A DNA stretch of 35,480 nt, from NCBI RefSeq assembly GCF_026274175.1, contig NZ_JAPHNL010000296.1, positions 1-35,480 of the forward strand. Reading direction: 5' to 3'. The DNA is from Streptomyces beihaiensis. GTDB lineage: Bacteria; Actinomycetota; Actinomycetes; Streptomycetales; Streptomycetaceae. Shown piece by piece: positions 22,172 through 30,861 of the stretch. The notes beneath the pieces were generated by a model. It did not search any database and was not told the DNA's origin. It saw only the letters and a list, made by a program, of their open reading frames with translations. Numbering within the stretch: the stretch's first letter is position 1; every line of letters starts with the position of its first letter. The translations under genes and the position numbers were made by a program.

Positions 22172-23683
22172 CTATGCGGATGCCACCACGGCAGAGTCTG
22201 CCCTCTCCGCGCGCCTGAGCAACGCCGCGGCGAGCAGACCACCGCACAGTACGGCGACGGCGCCCACCAGCTGACTGGTCTCCAGGCCCGACGCGAACGC
22301 GTCCGCCACCCGCGCCCTCTCCCCGGCCGACCGGGCGGCGGCGAGCGCCGCCGGCAGGGAGGCGGCGGAGACGGAGACCAGCGCGGCGAAACGGGCGTTG
22401 AGCACGGCCCCGAGCACGGCGACACCGAGACCGTTGCCGAACTCCGCGAGGGTGCCGTTGACCCCGGCCCCGACGCCCGCCTTCTCGGGCGGGATCGCGC
22501 TCATGATGGCGTTGGCCATGGCCGGCATGGCGAGGGCGATACCGGCGCCCATGACGACGAGCCCGAACAGCATCCCGCCGTAGCTGTCCCCACCGAGCAG
22601 CGCGATCGCGGCGAGCCCGCCCGCCAGGCAGCTCATCCCCGCGGCGATGGTCAGCGGCGCGCCCAGCTTCGGCAGCAGCCGGGCGCCGACCCCGGTCAGG
22701 TTGAGCGCGACCACGGTCAGGGCCAGCGGAGCCGTCCGAAGACCGGCCTCCAACGGCTGGTAGCCGAGGACGAACTGGAGGTGCTGGGTGAGCAGGAACA
22801 GCGAGCCGCCCATGCCGAACGCGACGAGGATCGCCCCGGCGACCGCGCCCGTGAACTTCTGGTTCCGGAAGAAGTGCATGTCGAGCATCGGGTGCGGGGT
22901 GCGCAGCTCCCAGGCGACGAACGCGGCCATGAAGACGACGCCGACGGCCGCCGAGGCGAGGGTGCGGGCGGAGGTCCAGCCGGCGTCAGGGCCGGAGATG
23001 ATCGCGTAGACGATCCCGGTCATCCCGACGGTGGAGAGCAGCGCGCCGAGCAGGTCGGGCCGGTCGCCCCGCGGGTTCTTGGACTCGGGGACGAGGGTCA
23101 GCACGGCGACCAGCCCGATCACGGCGACCGGAATGTTGATCAGGAAGATCGATCCCCACCAGAAGTGGTCGAGCATGACGCCGCCGAGCAGCGGGCCGAC
23201 GGCGAAGCCGAGCGAGTTGACGGTGGCCCAGATGCCGATGGCCTTGACTCGCTCGCCGTCGTCGAAGATCTGTACGACGACCGCGAGCGTGGTGGTCATC
23301 AACAGCGCCCCGCCGACGCCCATGCCCGCCCGCGCGGCGATCAGCTGCCCGGTGGACCCGGCGAGCCCGGCGACGAGCGAACCCGTGCCGAAGAGCACGA
23401 GCCCGGCCGCCAGCATCTTCCTGCGGCCGTAGCGGTCGGAGCTGGAGCCCGCGGTGAGCAGCAGCCCCGACTGGACGAGCGAGTAGGCGCTGATCACCCA
23501 CTGGATGTCGGAGGTGGAGGCGCCCAGCTCCCGGGTGAGGGAGGGGATCGCGACGTTGAGGACGGTGTTGTCGAGCAGCACGGTCAGCTGGGCGAGGCAG
23601 ATGACGCCGAGGATCAGCCAGCGTCGCGGGTGGGCCTGGCCGACGGCCGGGGTGGGTTCGCGTTCGGTGCGCGTGGACGACAT
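22172..23683 (-). CDS. MFS DHA2-family multidrug-type exporter
   Basis: 503 aa, 14 predicted membrane segments. Motifs: WLILGVICLAQLTVLLDNTV, VLNVAIPSLTRELGAS, QWVISAYSLVQSGLLLTAGS (motif D1/A region), SSDRYGRRKMLAAGLVLFG (motif A), and FAVGPLLGGVMLDHFWWGSI. The ATG at 23683 is preferred over the GTG at 23692; the leader is very short, 5 to 37 bp from the operator, and there is no clear Shine-Dalgarno. It probably exports a hydrophobic drug or metabolite. The TetR gene 64 bp downstream is its regulator. Unlike the 17135 exporter it has no extra C-terminal domain. Confidence 0.93.
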   Translation of the reverse strand: MSSTRTEREPTPAVGQAHPRRWLILGVICLAQLTVLLDNTVLNVAIPSLTRELGASTSDIQWVISAYSLVQSGLLLTAGSSSDRYGRRKMLAAGLVLFGTGSLVAGLAGSTGQLIAARAGMGVGGALLMTTTLAVVVQIFDDGERVKAIGIWATVNSLGFAVGPLLGGVMLDHFWWGSIFLINIPVAVIGLVAVLTLVPESKNPRGDRPDLLGALLSTVGMTGIVYAIISGPDAGWTSARTLASAAVGVVFMAAFVAWELRTPHPMLDMHFFRNQKFTGAVAGAILVAFGMGGSLFLLTQHLQFVLGYQPLEAGLRTAPLALTVVALNLTGVGARLLPKLGAPLTIAAGMSCLAGGLAAIALLGGDSYGGMLFGLVVMGAGIALAMPAMANAIMSAIPPEKAGVGAGVNGTLAEFGNGLGVAVLGAVLNARFAALVSVSAASLPAALAAARSAGERARVADAFASGLETSQLVGAVAVLCGGLLAAALLRRAERADSAVVASA

Positions 23684-23687
23684 GCCA

Positions 23688-23720
23688 TACACCGTAAAGA
23701 GCTACTTGTACGGTGTACAA
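23688..23720 (-). promoter_or_regulatory. Candidate TetR operator in front of the exporter
   Basis: TTGTAC-GGT-GTACAA at 23706-23720 is a palindrome around a 3-base centre. Its core TACGGTGTA (23709-23717) is also mirrored by TACACCGTA at 23688-23696, giving a wider inverted repeat. It sits directly before the exporter start, so bound repressor would block the promoter. Confidence 0.72.
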
Positions 23721-23756
23721 CTCGATTTTCGGCGCACCGCCGCGAGCCGCCACGTC

Positions 23757-25979
23757 TCAGCTCTTCGGCTGGGTCAGGTCGTAGAACGTGGCGCTGCCGA
23801 CCGTGACCTTCTTGAAGTTGGCCTCGACCCACGACGTGATCTCGGACGAGGTGCCGGTACCGGAGCCGCCCATGGCTCCGCCGCCTCCGCCCGCGCCTCC
23901 GCCCCTGCCGCTCGCGATGAAGTAGTGGATCTTGCCGTCCGCCACGTACTTCTTGAACTGGGCGAGCGTCGGCGACGGGTCGGTGCCGTTGAAGCCTCCG
24001 ACCGCCATCACCGGGTCGCCGGTGGCGAGTTGGTAGCTGGCCTGGTTCTGCGAGCCGACCGTGGCGGCGACCCAGGTGTAGTCGCCCGCGTTCGCCCGGA
24101 GCAGCTTCCTGGCCTCGCCGGTGACCGTGGCGCCGTTGAGCAGGCCGCCCATGCCGCCGCCTCCGGCACCGCCGCCCCTACGGCCGCGTTCGCCCGGGGC
24201 GGCGCCACCGGGCATCGTGCCGGTGGCCGTGCGGCCGGGCATGGCGCCACCGGGCATCGTGCCGGCAGCCGTGTGGCCGGGCATCCCGCCGCGGGGGAAT
24301 CCGCCCCTGCCGCCGCCACCGGGGCTGCCACCGTGACCGCCGCCGCCCATCGGGCTCGCGCCGCTCGGCCCGGCCGTGACGATCGACCCGGTGTGCCCGG
24401 AGCCGAGCGTGGTGAGGGAGTACGCGGTCGGCGCCGCGAGCGACACCGCGAGACCGAGCCCCGCCGCGCCGAGTGCGAGCCCCCGCCCGAGCCGCCCGGC
24501 CACCGAGATGCCGAGCCCGGCCACGAGCGAGCCGATCAGCACCGCCCACCGCAGCCACGGCAGGTAGTCCGGGACCCGCCCGAGCAGGACGTACGCCCAC
24601 ACTCCGGTGACCGCCACGACCGAGCCCAGCGTCACGGAGGCGGCGACCCTCGACCGCTCCTCCCACAGCACCGTGGCGCCCATGCCGACGACCGCCGCGA
24701 CGTACGGGGCGAGGGCGACGGTGTAGTACTGGTGGAAGATCCCGGCCATGAAGCTGAAGACGAGCCCGGTCGTCACCATCGACCCGCCCCACGCGAGGAA
24801 CGCGGCGCGCGCGGTGTCCGTCCGCCCGGCCTTCCAGGTCAGCACCACACCCACCACGAAAAGGATCAACGCGGCGGGGATGAGCCACGAGATCTGGCCG
24901 CCGATCTCGGAGTTGAACATCCGCCCGATGCCGGTGGCACCCCACTGCCCGGTCCCGCCACCGGCACCGCCCCCGCCACCCCCGACGGACCCCGTCTCGT
25001 CTCCGCTCAGGCGGCCGAACCCGTTGTAGCCGAAGGTGAGTTCAAGGAACGAGTTGTTCTGGGAGCCGCCGCTGTACGGCCGCGACGACGCGGGCCACAG
25101 CTCGACGACCGCCACCCACCAGCCGCCCGCGACGACCATCGCGACCGTGGCGAGGGCCAGCTGCCCGAGCCTGCGCCGCAGCCGTGTCGGAGCGAACACG
25201 GCGTACAGCACGGCCAGCGGCGGAAGGATCAAGAACGCCTGGAGCGTCTTGGTCAGGAACGCGAACCCGACCGCGACACCCGCGAGCACGAGCCACTTCG
25301 TCCGGGCCCGCTCCATGGCGCGCAGCACGCAGTACACGGTCGTGGTCATCAGCAGCGCGAGCAGCGCGTCCGGGTTGTTGAACCGGAACATCAGCGCGGC
25401 GACGGGCGTGGTCGCGAACACGGCCATGGTGATGAGCCCGGCGGCGGCACTGAACCTGCGCCGTACGGCCGCGTACAGCACACCGGCCGTCGCCATGCCC
25501 ATCAGTACCTGGGGCACGAGGATCGCCCACGAGCCGAGGCCGAAGAGCCGCACCGACAGGGCCATGGGCCACAGGGCGGCCGGGGGCTTGTCGACGGTGA
25601 TGGCGTTGGCGGCGTCGGACGAGCCGAAGAAGAACGCCTTCCAGCTCTCGCTGCCCGCCTGGACGGCCGCCGAGTAGAACGCGTTGGCGTAACCGGAGGC
25701 GGAGAGGTTCCAGAGGTAGGCGAGGCCGATGAGGAGGAGCAGACCGAGGAAGACGGGCCGCACCCAGACCGCGTCCTCCGCCCTGCCGCGCCACACTCGC
25801 ACATGCGGCCTCTGCCTGGGCCGACCGTGCGTGTGGCCGTTGCCGTGGCCTGCGAAGGCCGCGGAGGCCGCAGGCGCCGTGGAGGCCGCGGAACCGCCCT
25901 CGTACGAGGGAGCCCGGTACGAGGGAGCCCGGCCTGCGGAGGGATTCCGGTCTGCGGAGGTGTTCAGGTCTGCGGTCAT
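23757..25979 (-). CDS. GT39 (ArnT/PMT-like) polytopic membrane glycosyltransferase
   Basis: 740 aa from ATG 25979, which overlaps the preceding stop as ATGA. An N-terminal disordered cytoplasmic part (about 1-65) precedes 10-13 membrane segments (about 70-520). The first outside loop reads NAFYSAAVQAGSESWKAFFF, then DAANAITVDKPPAALWP, the DKPP motif of actinobacterial ArnT-like enzymes; further segments follow (SYLWNLSAS-type start, RFNNPDALLALLMTTTVYCV). The extracytoplasmic end has Gly/Met/Pro repeats (MPGHTAAGTMPGG, MPGRTATGTMPGG) and a C-terminal domain (DYTWVAATVGSQNQASYQLA, VMAVGGFNGTDPSPTLAQF, IHYFIASG). It should transfer sugar from a polyprenyl-phosphate donor outside the membrane, and the GT2 neighbour probably makes that donor. 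Confidence 0.9.
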   Translation of the reverse strand: MTADLNTSADRNPSAGRAPSYRAPSYEGGSAASTAPAASAAFAGHGNGHTHGRPRQRPHVRVWRGRAEDAVWVRPVFLGLLLLIGLAYLWNLSASGYANAFYSAAVQAGSESWKAFFFGSSDAANAITVDKPPAALWPMALSVRLFGLGSWAILVPQVLMGMATAGVLYAAVRRRFSAAAGLITMAVFATTPVAALMFRFNNPDALLALLMTTTVYCVLRAMERARTKWLVLAGVAVGFAFLTKTLQAFLILPPLAVLYAVFAPTRLRRRLGQLALATVAMVVAGGWWVAVVELWPASSRPYSGGSQNNSFLELTFGYNGFGRLSGDETGSVGGGGGGAGGGTGQWGATGIGRMFNSEIGGQISWLIPAALILFVVGVVLTWKAGRTDTARAAFLAWGGSMVTTGLVFSFMAGIFHQYYTVALAPYVAAVVGMGATVLWEERSRVAASVTLGSVVAVTGVWAYVLLGRVPDYLPWLRWAVLIGSLVAGLGISVAGRLGRGLALGAAGLGLAVSLAAPTAYSLTTLGSGHTGSIVTAGPSGASPMGGGGHGGSPGGGGRGGFPRGGMPGHTAAGTMPGGAMPGRTATGTMPGGAAPGERGRRGGGAGGGGMGGLLNGATVTGEARKLLRANAGDYTWVAATVGSQNQASYQLATGDPVMAVGGFNGTDPSPTLAQFKKYVADGKIHYFIASGRGGGAGGGGGAMGGSGTGTSSEITSWVEANFKKVTVGSATFYDLTQPKS

Positions 25980-27367
25980 CGCTGGTCCCAGGAGTCGTGG
26001 TCGTGCCCGCCTACGGTCCGCGTCCGCACGGTCGCGTCCTCCGCCCAGCCGCCCCGCGGCCCGGTCTCCGCCCCCCGCTCGGGGAACACCCATGCCCGGA
26101 AGAGCAGGAACCGCAGCACGGTCGCCGCGAGGTTGGCCACGACCAGGACGGCCAGCTCGGTGGAGTGCGACGGGTTGCCGGAGGCGGCGTCGAGCCCGGC
26201 GAGCGAGCCGCTCGTCAGGGCGAGCCCGATACCGAAGACGACGAGCCCCTGCACCTGATGGCGCACGGCCCGGTCACGGCCGCGAACCCCGAACGTGAGC
26301 CGCCGGTTGGCGGCGGTGTTGGCGACGGCGGAGACGAGAAGGGCGAACGCGTTGGCCACCTGCGAGCCCGAGAACGTACGGAAGCCGGAGTAGAGCAGCA
26401 GGTAGAACAGCGTGGACAGGCCGCCGACGACGCAGAACCCGACCAGCTGGCGGGCCAGGCCCTTGGGCACGTCGGCGAGGGTGCGGTCGCGCGGGTCGTC
26501 GCCGAACGGGCGGGCGAGCCGGTCCAGGGGCAGCGACCCGGTGGCGAGCGCCTTGCCGACACGCCACACGCCCTTCAGGTCGTCGGTCGCGGTCCTCACG
26601 ATGTGCACGGTGGAGTCCGGGTCGTCCACCCAGTCGACCGGCACCTCGTGGATGCGGAGACCGGCCCGCTCGGCGAGCACCAGCATCTCCGTGTCGAAGA
26701 ACCAGCCGGTGTCCTCGACCAGCGGCAGCAACACCTGCGCGACATCGCGCCGGATCGCCTTGAACCCGCACTGCGCGTCGGAGAACCGCGCCTGGAGCGA
26801 GCCGCGCAGGATGAGGTTGTAGGCGCGCGAGATGAACTCGCGTTTCGGACCGCGCACGACGCGGGAGCTGCGGGCGAGCCGGGACCCGATGGCGAGGTCC
26901 GAGTGGCCCGAGATCAGCGGGGCGACCAGCGGGAGCAGCGCGTTGAGGTCGGTGGACAGGTCCACGTCCATGTACGCGAGGATCGGCGCGTCGGACGCCG
27001 ACCACACGGCCCGCAGCGCCCGCCCTCGCCCCTTCTGCTCAAGCCGGGAGTAGCGGACGGTTCCCGGCAGCTCTGCGATGAGCCGCCGGGCCACGTCCGG
27101 GGTGGTGTCCGTGGAGGCGTTGTCCGCGACCGTGACGCGGAAGCGGTAGGGGAAGGTGCGCGCGAGGTGCTCGTGCAGCCGGTGCACGCACGCGCCGAGG
27201 TCCTTCTCCTCGTTGTAGACGGGGATGACGACGTCGAGGACGGGGGTGCCGGTGTCACCGTGGGCGCTGCCGACCAGGAGGTGTTCCCGGGCCGGCAGCG
27301 CGCCGAGCTTCGCGGTGGTGGGGCTCGATGGGATGTGGCCGATGCCCGTGGAAGAGTCGGTTCGCAT
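25976..27367 (-). CDS. Polyprenyl-phosphate glycosyltransferase (GT2) fused to a GtrA-type membrane domain
   Basis: 463 aa. GT2 domain about 43-300: VLDVVIPVYNEEKDLGA, VADNASTDTTPDV, YMDVDLSTDLNALLPL (DxD-type metal site), GSRLARSSRVVRGPKREFIS, SDAQCGFKAIRRDVA and DTGWFFDTEMLVLAE, which resemble dolichyl-phosphate glucosyltransferases. GtrA domain about 330-440 with four membrane segments (LVGFCVVGGLSTLFYLLLY, VANAFALLVSAVANTAANRR). It makes a lipid-linked sugar and may help flip it. The ATG 27367 has only a weak ribosome site. It follows the kinase gene by 26 bp and overlaps the GT39 start by 4 bp, so all four genes are one operon. Upstream in-frame extension to 27940 is the reverse of the kinase gene and is rejected. 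Confidence 0.92.
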   Translation of the reverse strand: MRTDSSTGIGHIPSSPTTAKLGALPAREHLLVGSAHGDTGTPVLDVVIPVYNEEKDLGACVHRLHEHLARTFPYRFRVTVADNASTDTTPDVARRLIAELPGTVRYSRLEQKGRGRALRAVWSASDAPILAYMDVDLSTDLNALLPLVAPLISGHSDLAIGSRLARSSRVVRGPKREFISRAYNLILRGSLQARFSDAQCGFKAIRRDVAQVLLPLVEDTGWFFDTEMLVLAERAGLRIHEVPVDWVDDPDSTVHIVRTATDDLKGVWRVGKALATGSLPLDRLARPFGDDPRDRTLADVPKGLARQLVGFCVVGGLSTLFYLLLYSGFRTFSGSQVANAFALLVSAVANTAANRRLTFGVRGRDRAVRHQVQGLVVFGIGLALTSGSLAGLDAASGNPSHSTELAVLVVANLAATVLRFLLFRAWVFPERGAETGPRGGWAEDATVRTRTVGGHDHDSWDQR

Positions 27368-27393
27368 GGCGTCGACATTCGTCAACTGCCCTG

Positions 27394-29025
27394 TCAGCGC
27401 TGTGTGGTGAAGCTTTGGCCTGCCTGTGAGTGCGGAGGCGTCGGCGTGCCGTACGTCTGGGCGGCGGGCATCGGCGGCGCGGGCACCGGCCCAGAGGACA
27501 CCGGCCCAGAGGACACCGGAGCGGAGGACACCGGCGCTGCGGGCACCGGAGCGGCGGGCTGCTCCTGGTACACCGGCAGATGCACGGTGAACACGGTGCG
27601 GCCCGGCGCCGATTCGACCGTCACCGCGCCGCCGTGCGCGGCCGCGACGGCCTGCACGATGGCGAGCCCGAGCCCGGTCGACCCGGCCTTGCGCGACCGC
27701 GACGAGTCGCCGCGCGCGAACCGCTCGAAGACGTGCGGCAGCAGCTCCGGCGGAATCCCCGGCCCGTCGTCCTGTACGTCGAGGCGGACCCACCGGCCGT
27801 GCCGGTGCACGCGCGCGGTGACGGTGGTGCCGGGCGGCGTGTGCGTACGGGCGTTGGCAAGGAGGTTGACCAGGACCTGGTGGAGGCGGGCGGAGTCGGC
27901 GAGCACGGGGGCGGGCTCGTCGGGCAGTTCGAGCCGCCACCGGTGGCCCTGCCCGGCGACCCGTGCGTCGCTGAGCACGTCGACGACGAGCGGCGACAGG
28001 TCGGTCGGCTCGTACGACAGCGGTCTGCCCGCGTCGAGCCGCGCGAGCAGCAGCAGGTCCTCGACGAGCCCGGTCATCCGGTGGGCCTCGGACTCGATGC
28101 GGCCCAGGGCGTGCCGGGTGTCGGGCCCGGTCTCCTCGCGCCCGCGCCGCGTCAGCTCGGCGTAACCGCGGATCGAGGCGAGGGGCGTGCGCAGTTCGTG
28201 GCTGGCGTCGGCGACGAACTGCCGCACCCGCGTCTCGCTCTGCTGCCGCGCCTCAAGGGCGCCGTGCACGTGGTCGAGCATCCGGTTGAGCGCGGCCCCG
28301 ACCTGCCCGACCTCGGTCCGCGGATCGGCCTCGGACTCGGGTACCCGCTCGTAGAGGGTCACCTCGCCGCTGTGCAGGGGCAGTTCGGAGACGCGGGTGG
28401 CCGTGGCGGCGACGCGGCGCAGGGGGCGGAGGTTGACGCCGACCATCACGGCACCCGTGACGCCCGCGGCGAGCAGGCCCACGGCGGTGACACACACCTC
28501 TGTGAGGATGAGCGTGTTGAGGGTGGACTCCACGTCCTCGGCCTTGAGGCCCACGACGAGACGGCCGTCGCCGGACGACACCACGCGGTAGTCGCCGAGG
28601 CCCGGCAGCGTGACGCTGTGCGCGGTGCCGTCCCGGGGGACGGAGGCGAGAGCGTCTTGCTGGTCCTGGCTGAGGCTGGTGGTGCGGTCGCCCGCGTCCC
28701 GAGCCTGGACGCTGCGCTCCGCAGCGGTGACGGTGCCGTCGGACGCGACGAGCGCGCCCACGGTGTCCTCTCGCGTGGGACCGCTGAGGAACCCGAGGCT
28801 CGGCTCGTGGTGCTGCCCCGGTGCCGGCCGCTGCCCGCCGGGGCCGAAGCCGTCGGCCAGCGCGACGGTCTGCCGCACCTTCTCGTCCAGCTGACCGTAC
28901 AGATACGTGTGCAGCGCCAGCGTGGTCACCGTGCCGATGACCACGCTGACCAGTGCGATGAGGCCGACCGCGGTGATGACGAGGCGGCTCCGCAGCGACC
29001 TCGGCCGGCGCGCCGGCCGTCTCAC
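27394..29025 (-). CDS. Sensor histidine kinase with one periplasmic-type sensor loop
   Basis: 543 aa. Membrane segment 1 about 13-38, extracytoplasmic sensor about 39-165, membrane segment 2 about 172-197, HAMP about 198-255. HisKA has H276 in FVADASHELRTPLASIRGY; the ATPase domain has N-box NLLANARTHTPPG, DDGPGIPPE, and GSTGLGLAIVQAVAAAHGG. All key residues are present, so it should be active. The C-terminus (about 490-543) is a Pro/Ser tail (APVSSAPVSSGPVSSGP) encoded by five 15-bp DNA units. It starts at 29025, overlapping the regulator's TGA (ATGA), and is coupled to the glycosyltransferases downstream. Signal unknown. Confidence 0.95.
   Translation of the reverse strand: MRRPARRPRSLRSRLVITAVGLIALVSVVIGTVTTLALHTYLYGQLDEKVRQTVALADGFGPGGQRPAPGQHHEPSLGFLSGPTREDTVGALVASDGTVTAAERSVQARDAGDRTTSLSQDQQDALASVPRDGTAHSVTLPGLGDYRVVSSGDGRLVVGLKAEDVESTLNTLILTEVCVTAVGLLAAGVTGAVMVGVNLRPLRRVAATATRVSELPLHSGEVTLYERVPESEADPRTEVGQVGAALNRMLDHVHGALEARQQSETRVRQFVADASHELRTPLASIRGYAELTRRGREETGPDTRHALGRIESEAHRMTGLVEDLLLLARLDAGRPLSYEPTDLSPLVVDVLSDARVAGQGHRWRLELPDEPAPVLADSARLHQVLVNLLANARTHTPPGTTVTARVHRHGRWVRLDVQDDGPGIPPELLPHVFERFARGDSSRSRKAGSTGLGLAIVQAVAAAHGGAVTVESAPGRTVFTVHLPVYQEQPAAPVPAAPVSSAPVSSGPVSSGPVPAPPMPAAQTYGTPTPPHSQAGQSFTTQR
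27481..27555. repeat. Five 15-bp tandem units in the kinase 3' end
   Basis: GGGCACCGGCCCAGA and GGACACCGGCCCAGA, then two variants with GGACACCGG and a last GGGCACCGG unit. In frame, they give the APVSS-type peptide tail. Confidence 0.88.
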
Positions 29026-29771
29026 GAAACCGTCGTCGCGGCAGGCTTGATCAGATACCCGGCGCCACGGCGGGTATGGATCATCGGTTCACGCCCCACG
29101 TCGATCTTGCGCCGCAGGTAGGAGATGTACAGCTCGACGACGTTGGCCTGCCCGCCGAAGTCGTACGACCACACACGGTCGAGGATCTGCGCCTTGCTGA
29201 GCACGCGCCGCGGATTGCGCATGAGGAAGCGCAGCAGCTCGAACTCGGTCGCGGTGAGGTGGATGTTGGCCCCGCCGCGCGACACCTCGTGGCTGTCCTC
29301 GTCGAGCATGAGGTCACCCACGACAAGGACGGACTCGCTCCGCCGGTCGGCCGCGCCGGTCCGCCGGATGAGCCCCCGCAGCCGCGCCACGACCTCCTCC
29401 AGGCTGAACGGCTTGGTGACGTAGTCGTCGCCCCCGGCCGTGAGACCGGCGATGCGGTCCTCGACGGCGTCCTTGGCCGTCAGGAACAGCACCGGAACGT
29501 CCTGGAGCTCGCGGCGCAGCCGTCCGAGAACGGTCAGCCCGTCCATGTCGGGCAGCATCATGTCGAGCACGACGGCGTCGGGCCGGAAGTCGCGCGCGCT
29601 CTGCACGGCTGCGAACCCGTCACCGGCGGTACGGATCTCCCAGCCCTCGTAACGCAGGGCCATGGACAACAGTTCGGTGATGGACTGCTCGTCGTCCACG
29701 ACAAGCACCCGGACGGGGCTCCCGTCCGGCCTCAGCAGTTCGGTACGCCCCTGGGGCGAGGTCGCGGTCAT
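29022..29771 (-). CDS. OmpR/PhoB-type response regulator
   Basis: 249 aa. The receiver domain has the acidic pair D26/D27 (VLVVDDEQS), phospho-acceptor D70 (VVLDMMLPDMDG), T98 (LFLTAKD) and K120 (DDYVTKPF), all intact. The winged-helix effector domain (about 145-245) has HLTATEFELLRFLMRNPRRV and VVELYISYLRRKID with RRGAGYLI. It probably activates its own operon (regulator, kinase, GT2, GT39): three CTGWGAA heptamers in helical register lie 22-62 bp upstream. The ATG at 29771 is preceded by a weak GAGCACGG site. It belongs to the TcrX/TrcR-like branch rather than one I can name. Confidence 0.94.
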   Translation of the reverse strand: MTATSPQGRTELLRPDGSPVRVLVVDDEQSITELLSMALRYEGWEIRTAGDGFAAVQSARDFRPDAVVLDMMLPDMDGLTVLGRLRRELQDVPVLFLTAKDAVEDRIAGLTAGGDDYVTKPFSLEEVVARLRGLIRRTGAADRRSESVLVVGDLMLDEDSHEVSRGGANIHLTATEFELLRFLMRNPRRVLSKAQILDRVWSYDFGGQANVVELYISYLRRKIDVGREPMIHTRRGAGYLIKPAATTVS

Positions 29772-29793
29772 GGTGCAACCGTGCTCGGCGCCT

Positions 29794-29833
29794 CTGAGAA
29801 CACCCTTTCCCGAACCTGTGAATCTCCTGAGAA
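29794..29833 (-). promoter_or_regulatory. Phased direct repeats upstream of the response regulator
   Basis: CTGAGAA (29794-29800), CTGTGAA (29816-29822) and CTGAGAA (29827-29833) lie 22 and 11 bp apart, so all face one side of the helix. The 7-bp repeat with 4-bp spacer is the usual layout for OmpR-family dimer binding, here probably autoregulation. Confidence 0.68.
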
Positions 29834-29875
29834 ATCCACCGGCGGGACTCAGGCCGTCTCAGCCGATCCGAACCC

Positions 29876-29967
29876 CAGCTGAGCCGAACCCAGCCGCGCA
29901 AGAGCCCAGCCGAGCCGAACTCAGCCGAGCAAGAGCCCAGCCGAGCAGAATTCAGCCGAGCCGGAAC
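29876..29967. repeat. 15-16-bp imperfect tandem array covering the amidohydrolase stop codon
   Basis: About six units built on CAGCCGAGC with alternating AAGAGC and CGAAC endings. The last, TTCAGCCGAGCCGG, contains the TGA and final codons of the minus-strand amidohydrolase. Confidence 0.8.
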
Positions 29968-30839
29968 AGCGCGGCCCCGTTCCCGTGGCACACGGCCCGC
30001 ACCCAGTCGCTCCCGAGACCGAGCCGCTCGATCACCTCCAACTGATGCACGTACGGGTACGGAATGTTCGGGAAGTCGCTCCCGAAGAGCACCCGGTCCC
30101 CGAGATCGGCGAGCCGCGCCCGTTCCGCCGCGGGGAAGGGGGAGATCCGCTCGGCGAAGTCCGTGAACGCCATCGTCGTGTCGAGCCGCACCTCCGGATA
30201 CCGCTCGGCAAGGTCCAGGAACTCCCCGTACTCCGGCATCCCCATGTGCGCGACGACGATCGGCAGCCGCGGATGCCGGGCCAGTACGCGGGCGACCGGC
30301 TCGGGCCCGGTGTGCTTGCCGGGCGCGGGCCCCGACCCGCAGTGCGTGACGACAGGCACCCGCGCCTCGGCCAACACCCCCCACACGGGGTCGAGCAGCG
30401 GATCGCACGGGTCGTAGCCGCCCACCTGCACGTGCGCCTTGAAGACCCGCGCCCCGTCGTCCAACGCCCGCCGCACGTAGGTCTCCACGCCGGGCTCGGG
30501 GAAGAAGGTCGCGGTGTGCAGACAGCGCGGCGTGCGGGCGGCGAACCGGGCCGCCCACCCGTTCAGCCACTCGGCCATCCCGGCCTTGTGCGGATAGAGC
30601 ATGGACGTGTACGCCACGACCCCGAACTCCCGCAGGAGTTCGACCCGCCGGCTCTCCTCCTCCCGGTAGGTGATCGGCCACTCGGTCCCGGTGAGCGGCC
30701 CGACCGCGTCGAAGTACGCCCACACCTTGCGCAGCACGCGCTCCGGCATGAAGTGCGTATGGACGTCGACGAGCCCCGGCAGCCGGTGCCGCTCGACAAA
30801 CCGCGCGACCGCCCGCCCCTCGCCCCCGCTTTCGCCCAT
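29952..30839 (-). CDS. Amidohydrolase_2-family metal-dependent hydrolase
   Basis: 295 aa from ATG 30839; an ATG at 30881 with GGTGGAG 7 bases upstream is an alternative that would overlap the preceding gene by 20 bp. TIM-barrel motifs: LPGLVDVHTHFMPERV (H27 and H29), VVTHCGSGPAPGK, VVAHMGMPEYGEFLDLAERY, and RVLFGSDFPNIPYPYVHQLE, together giving the expected His/Asp metal set. It is a cytoplasmic hydrolase or decarboxylase of unknown substrate. It follows the monooxygenase-fold gene by 22 bp on the same strand and is likely co-transcribed. Confidence 0.86.
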   Translation of the reverse strand: MGESGGEGRAVARFVERHRLPGLVDVHTHFMPERVLRKVWAYFDAVGPLTGTEWPITYREEESRRVELLREFGVVAYTSMLYPHKAGMAEWLNGWAARFAARTPRCLHTATFFPEPGVETYVRRALDDGARVFKAHVQVGGYDPCDPLLDPVWGVLAEARVPVVTHCGSGPAPGKHTGPEPVARVLARHPRLPIVVAHMGMPEYGEFLDLAERYPEVRLDTTMAFTDFAERISPFPAAERARLADLGDRVLFGSDFPNIPYPYVHQLEVIERLGLGSDWVRAVCHGNGAALFRLG

Positions 30840-30861
30840 GCCGTCACCCCCGCCCTCGGCC

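Noticed and set aside
23505-26258. 917-codon open frame on the plus strand over the GT39 gene
   Set aside because: Composition is Arg/Gly/Glu/His-rich nonsense; the minus strand has a clear GT39 protein with membrane segments and motifs.
27368-27940. Extended N-terminus of the GT2-GtrA protein
   Set aside because: The 190 extra residues are Arg/Ala-rich antisense of the kinase 3' end; the GT2 domain begins soon after ATG 27367.
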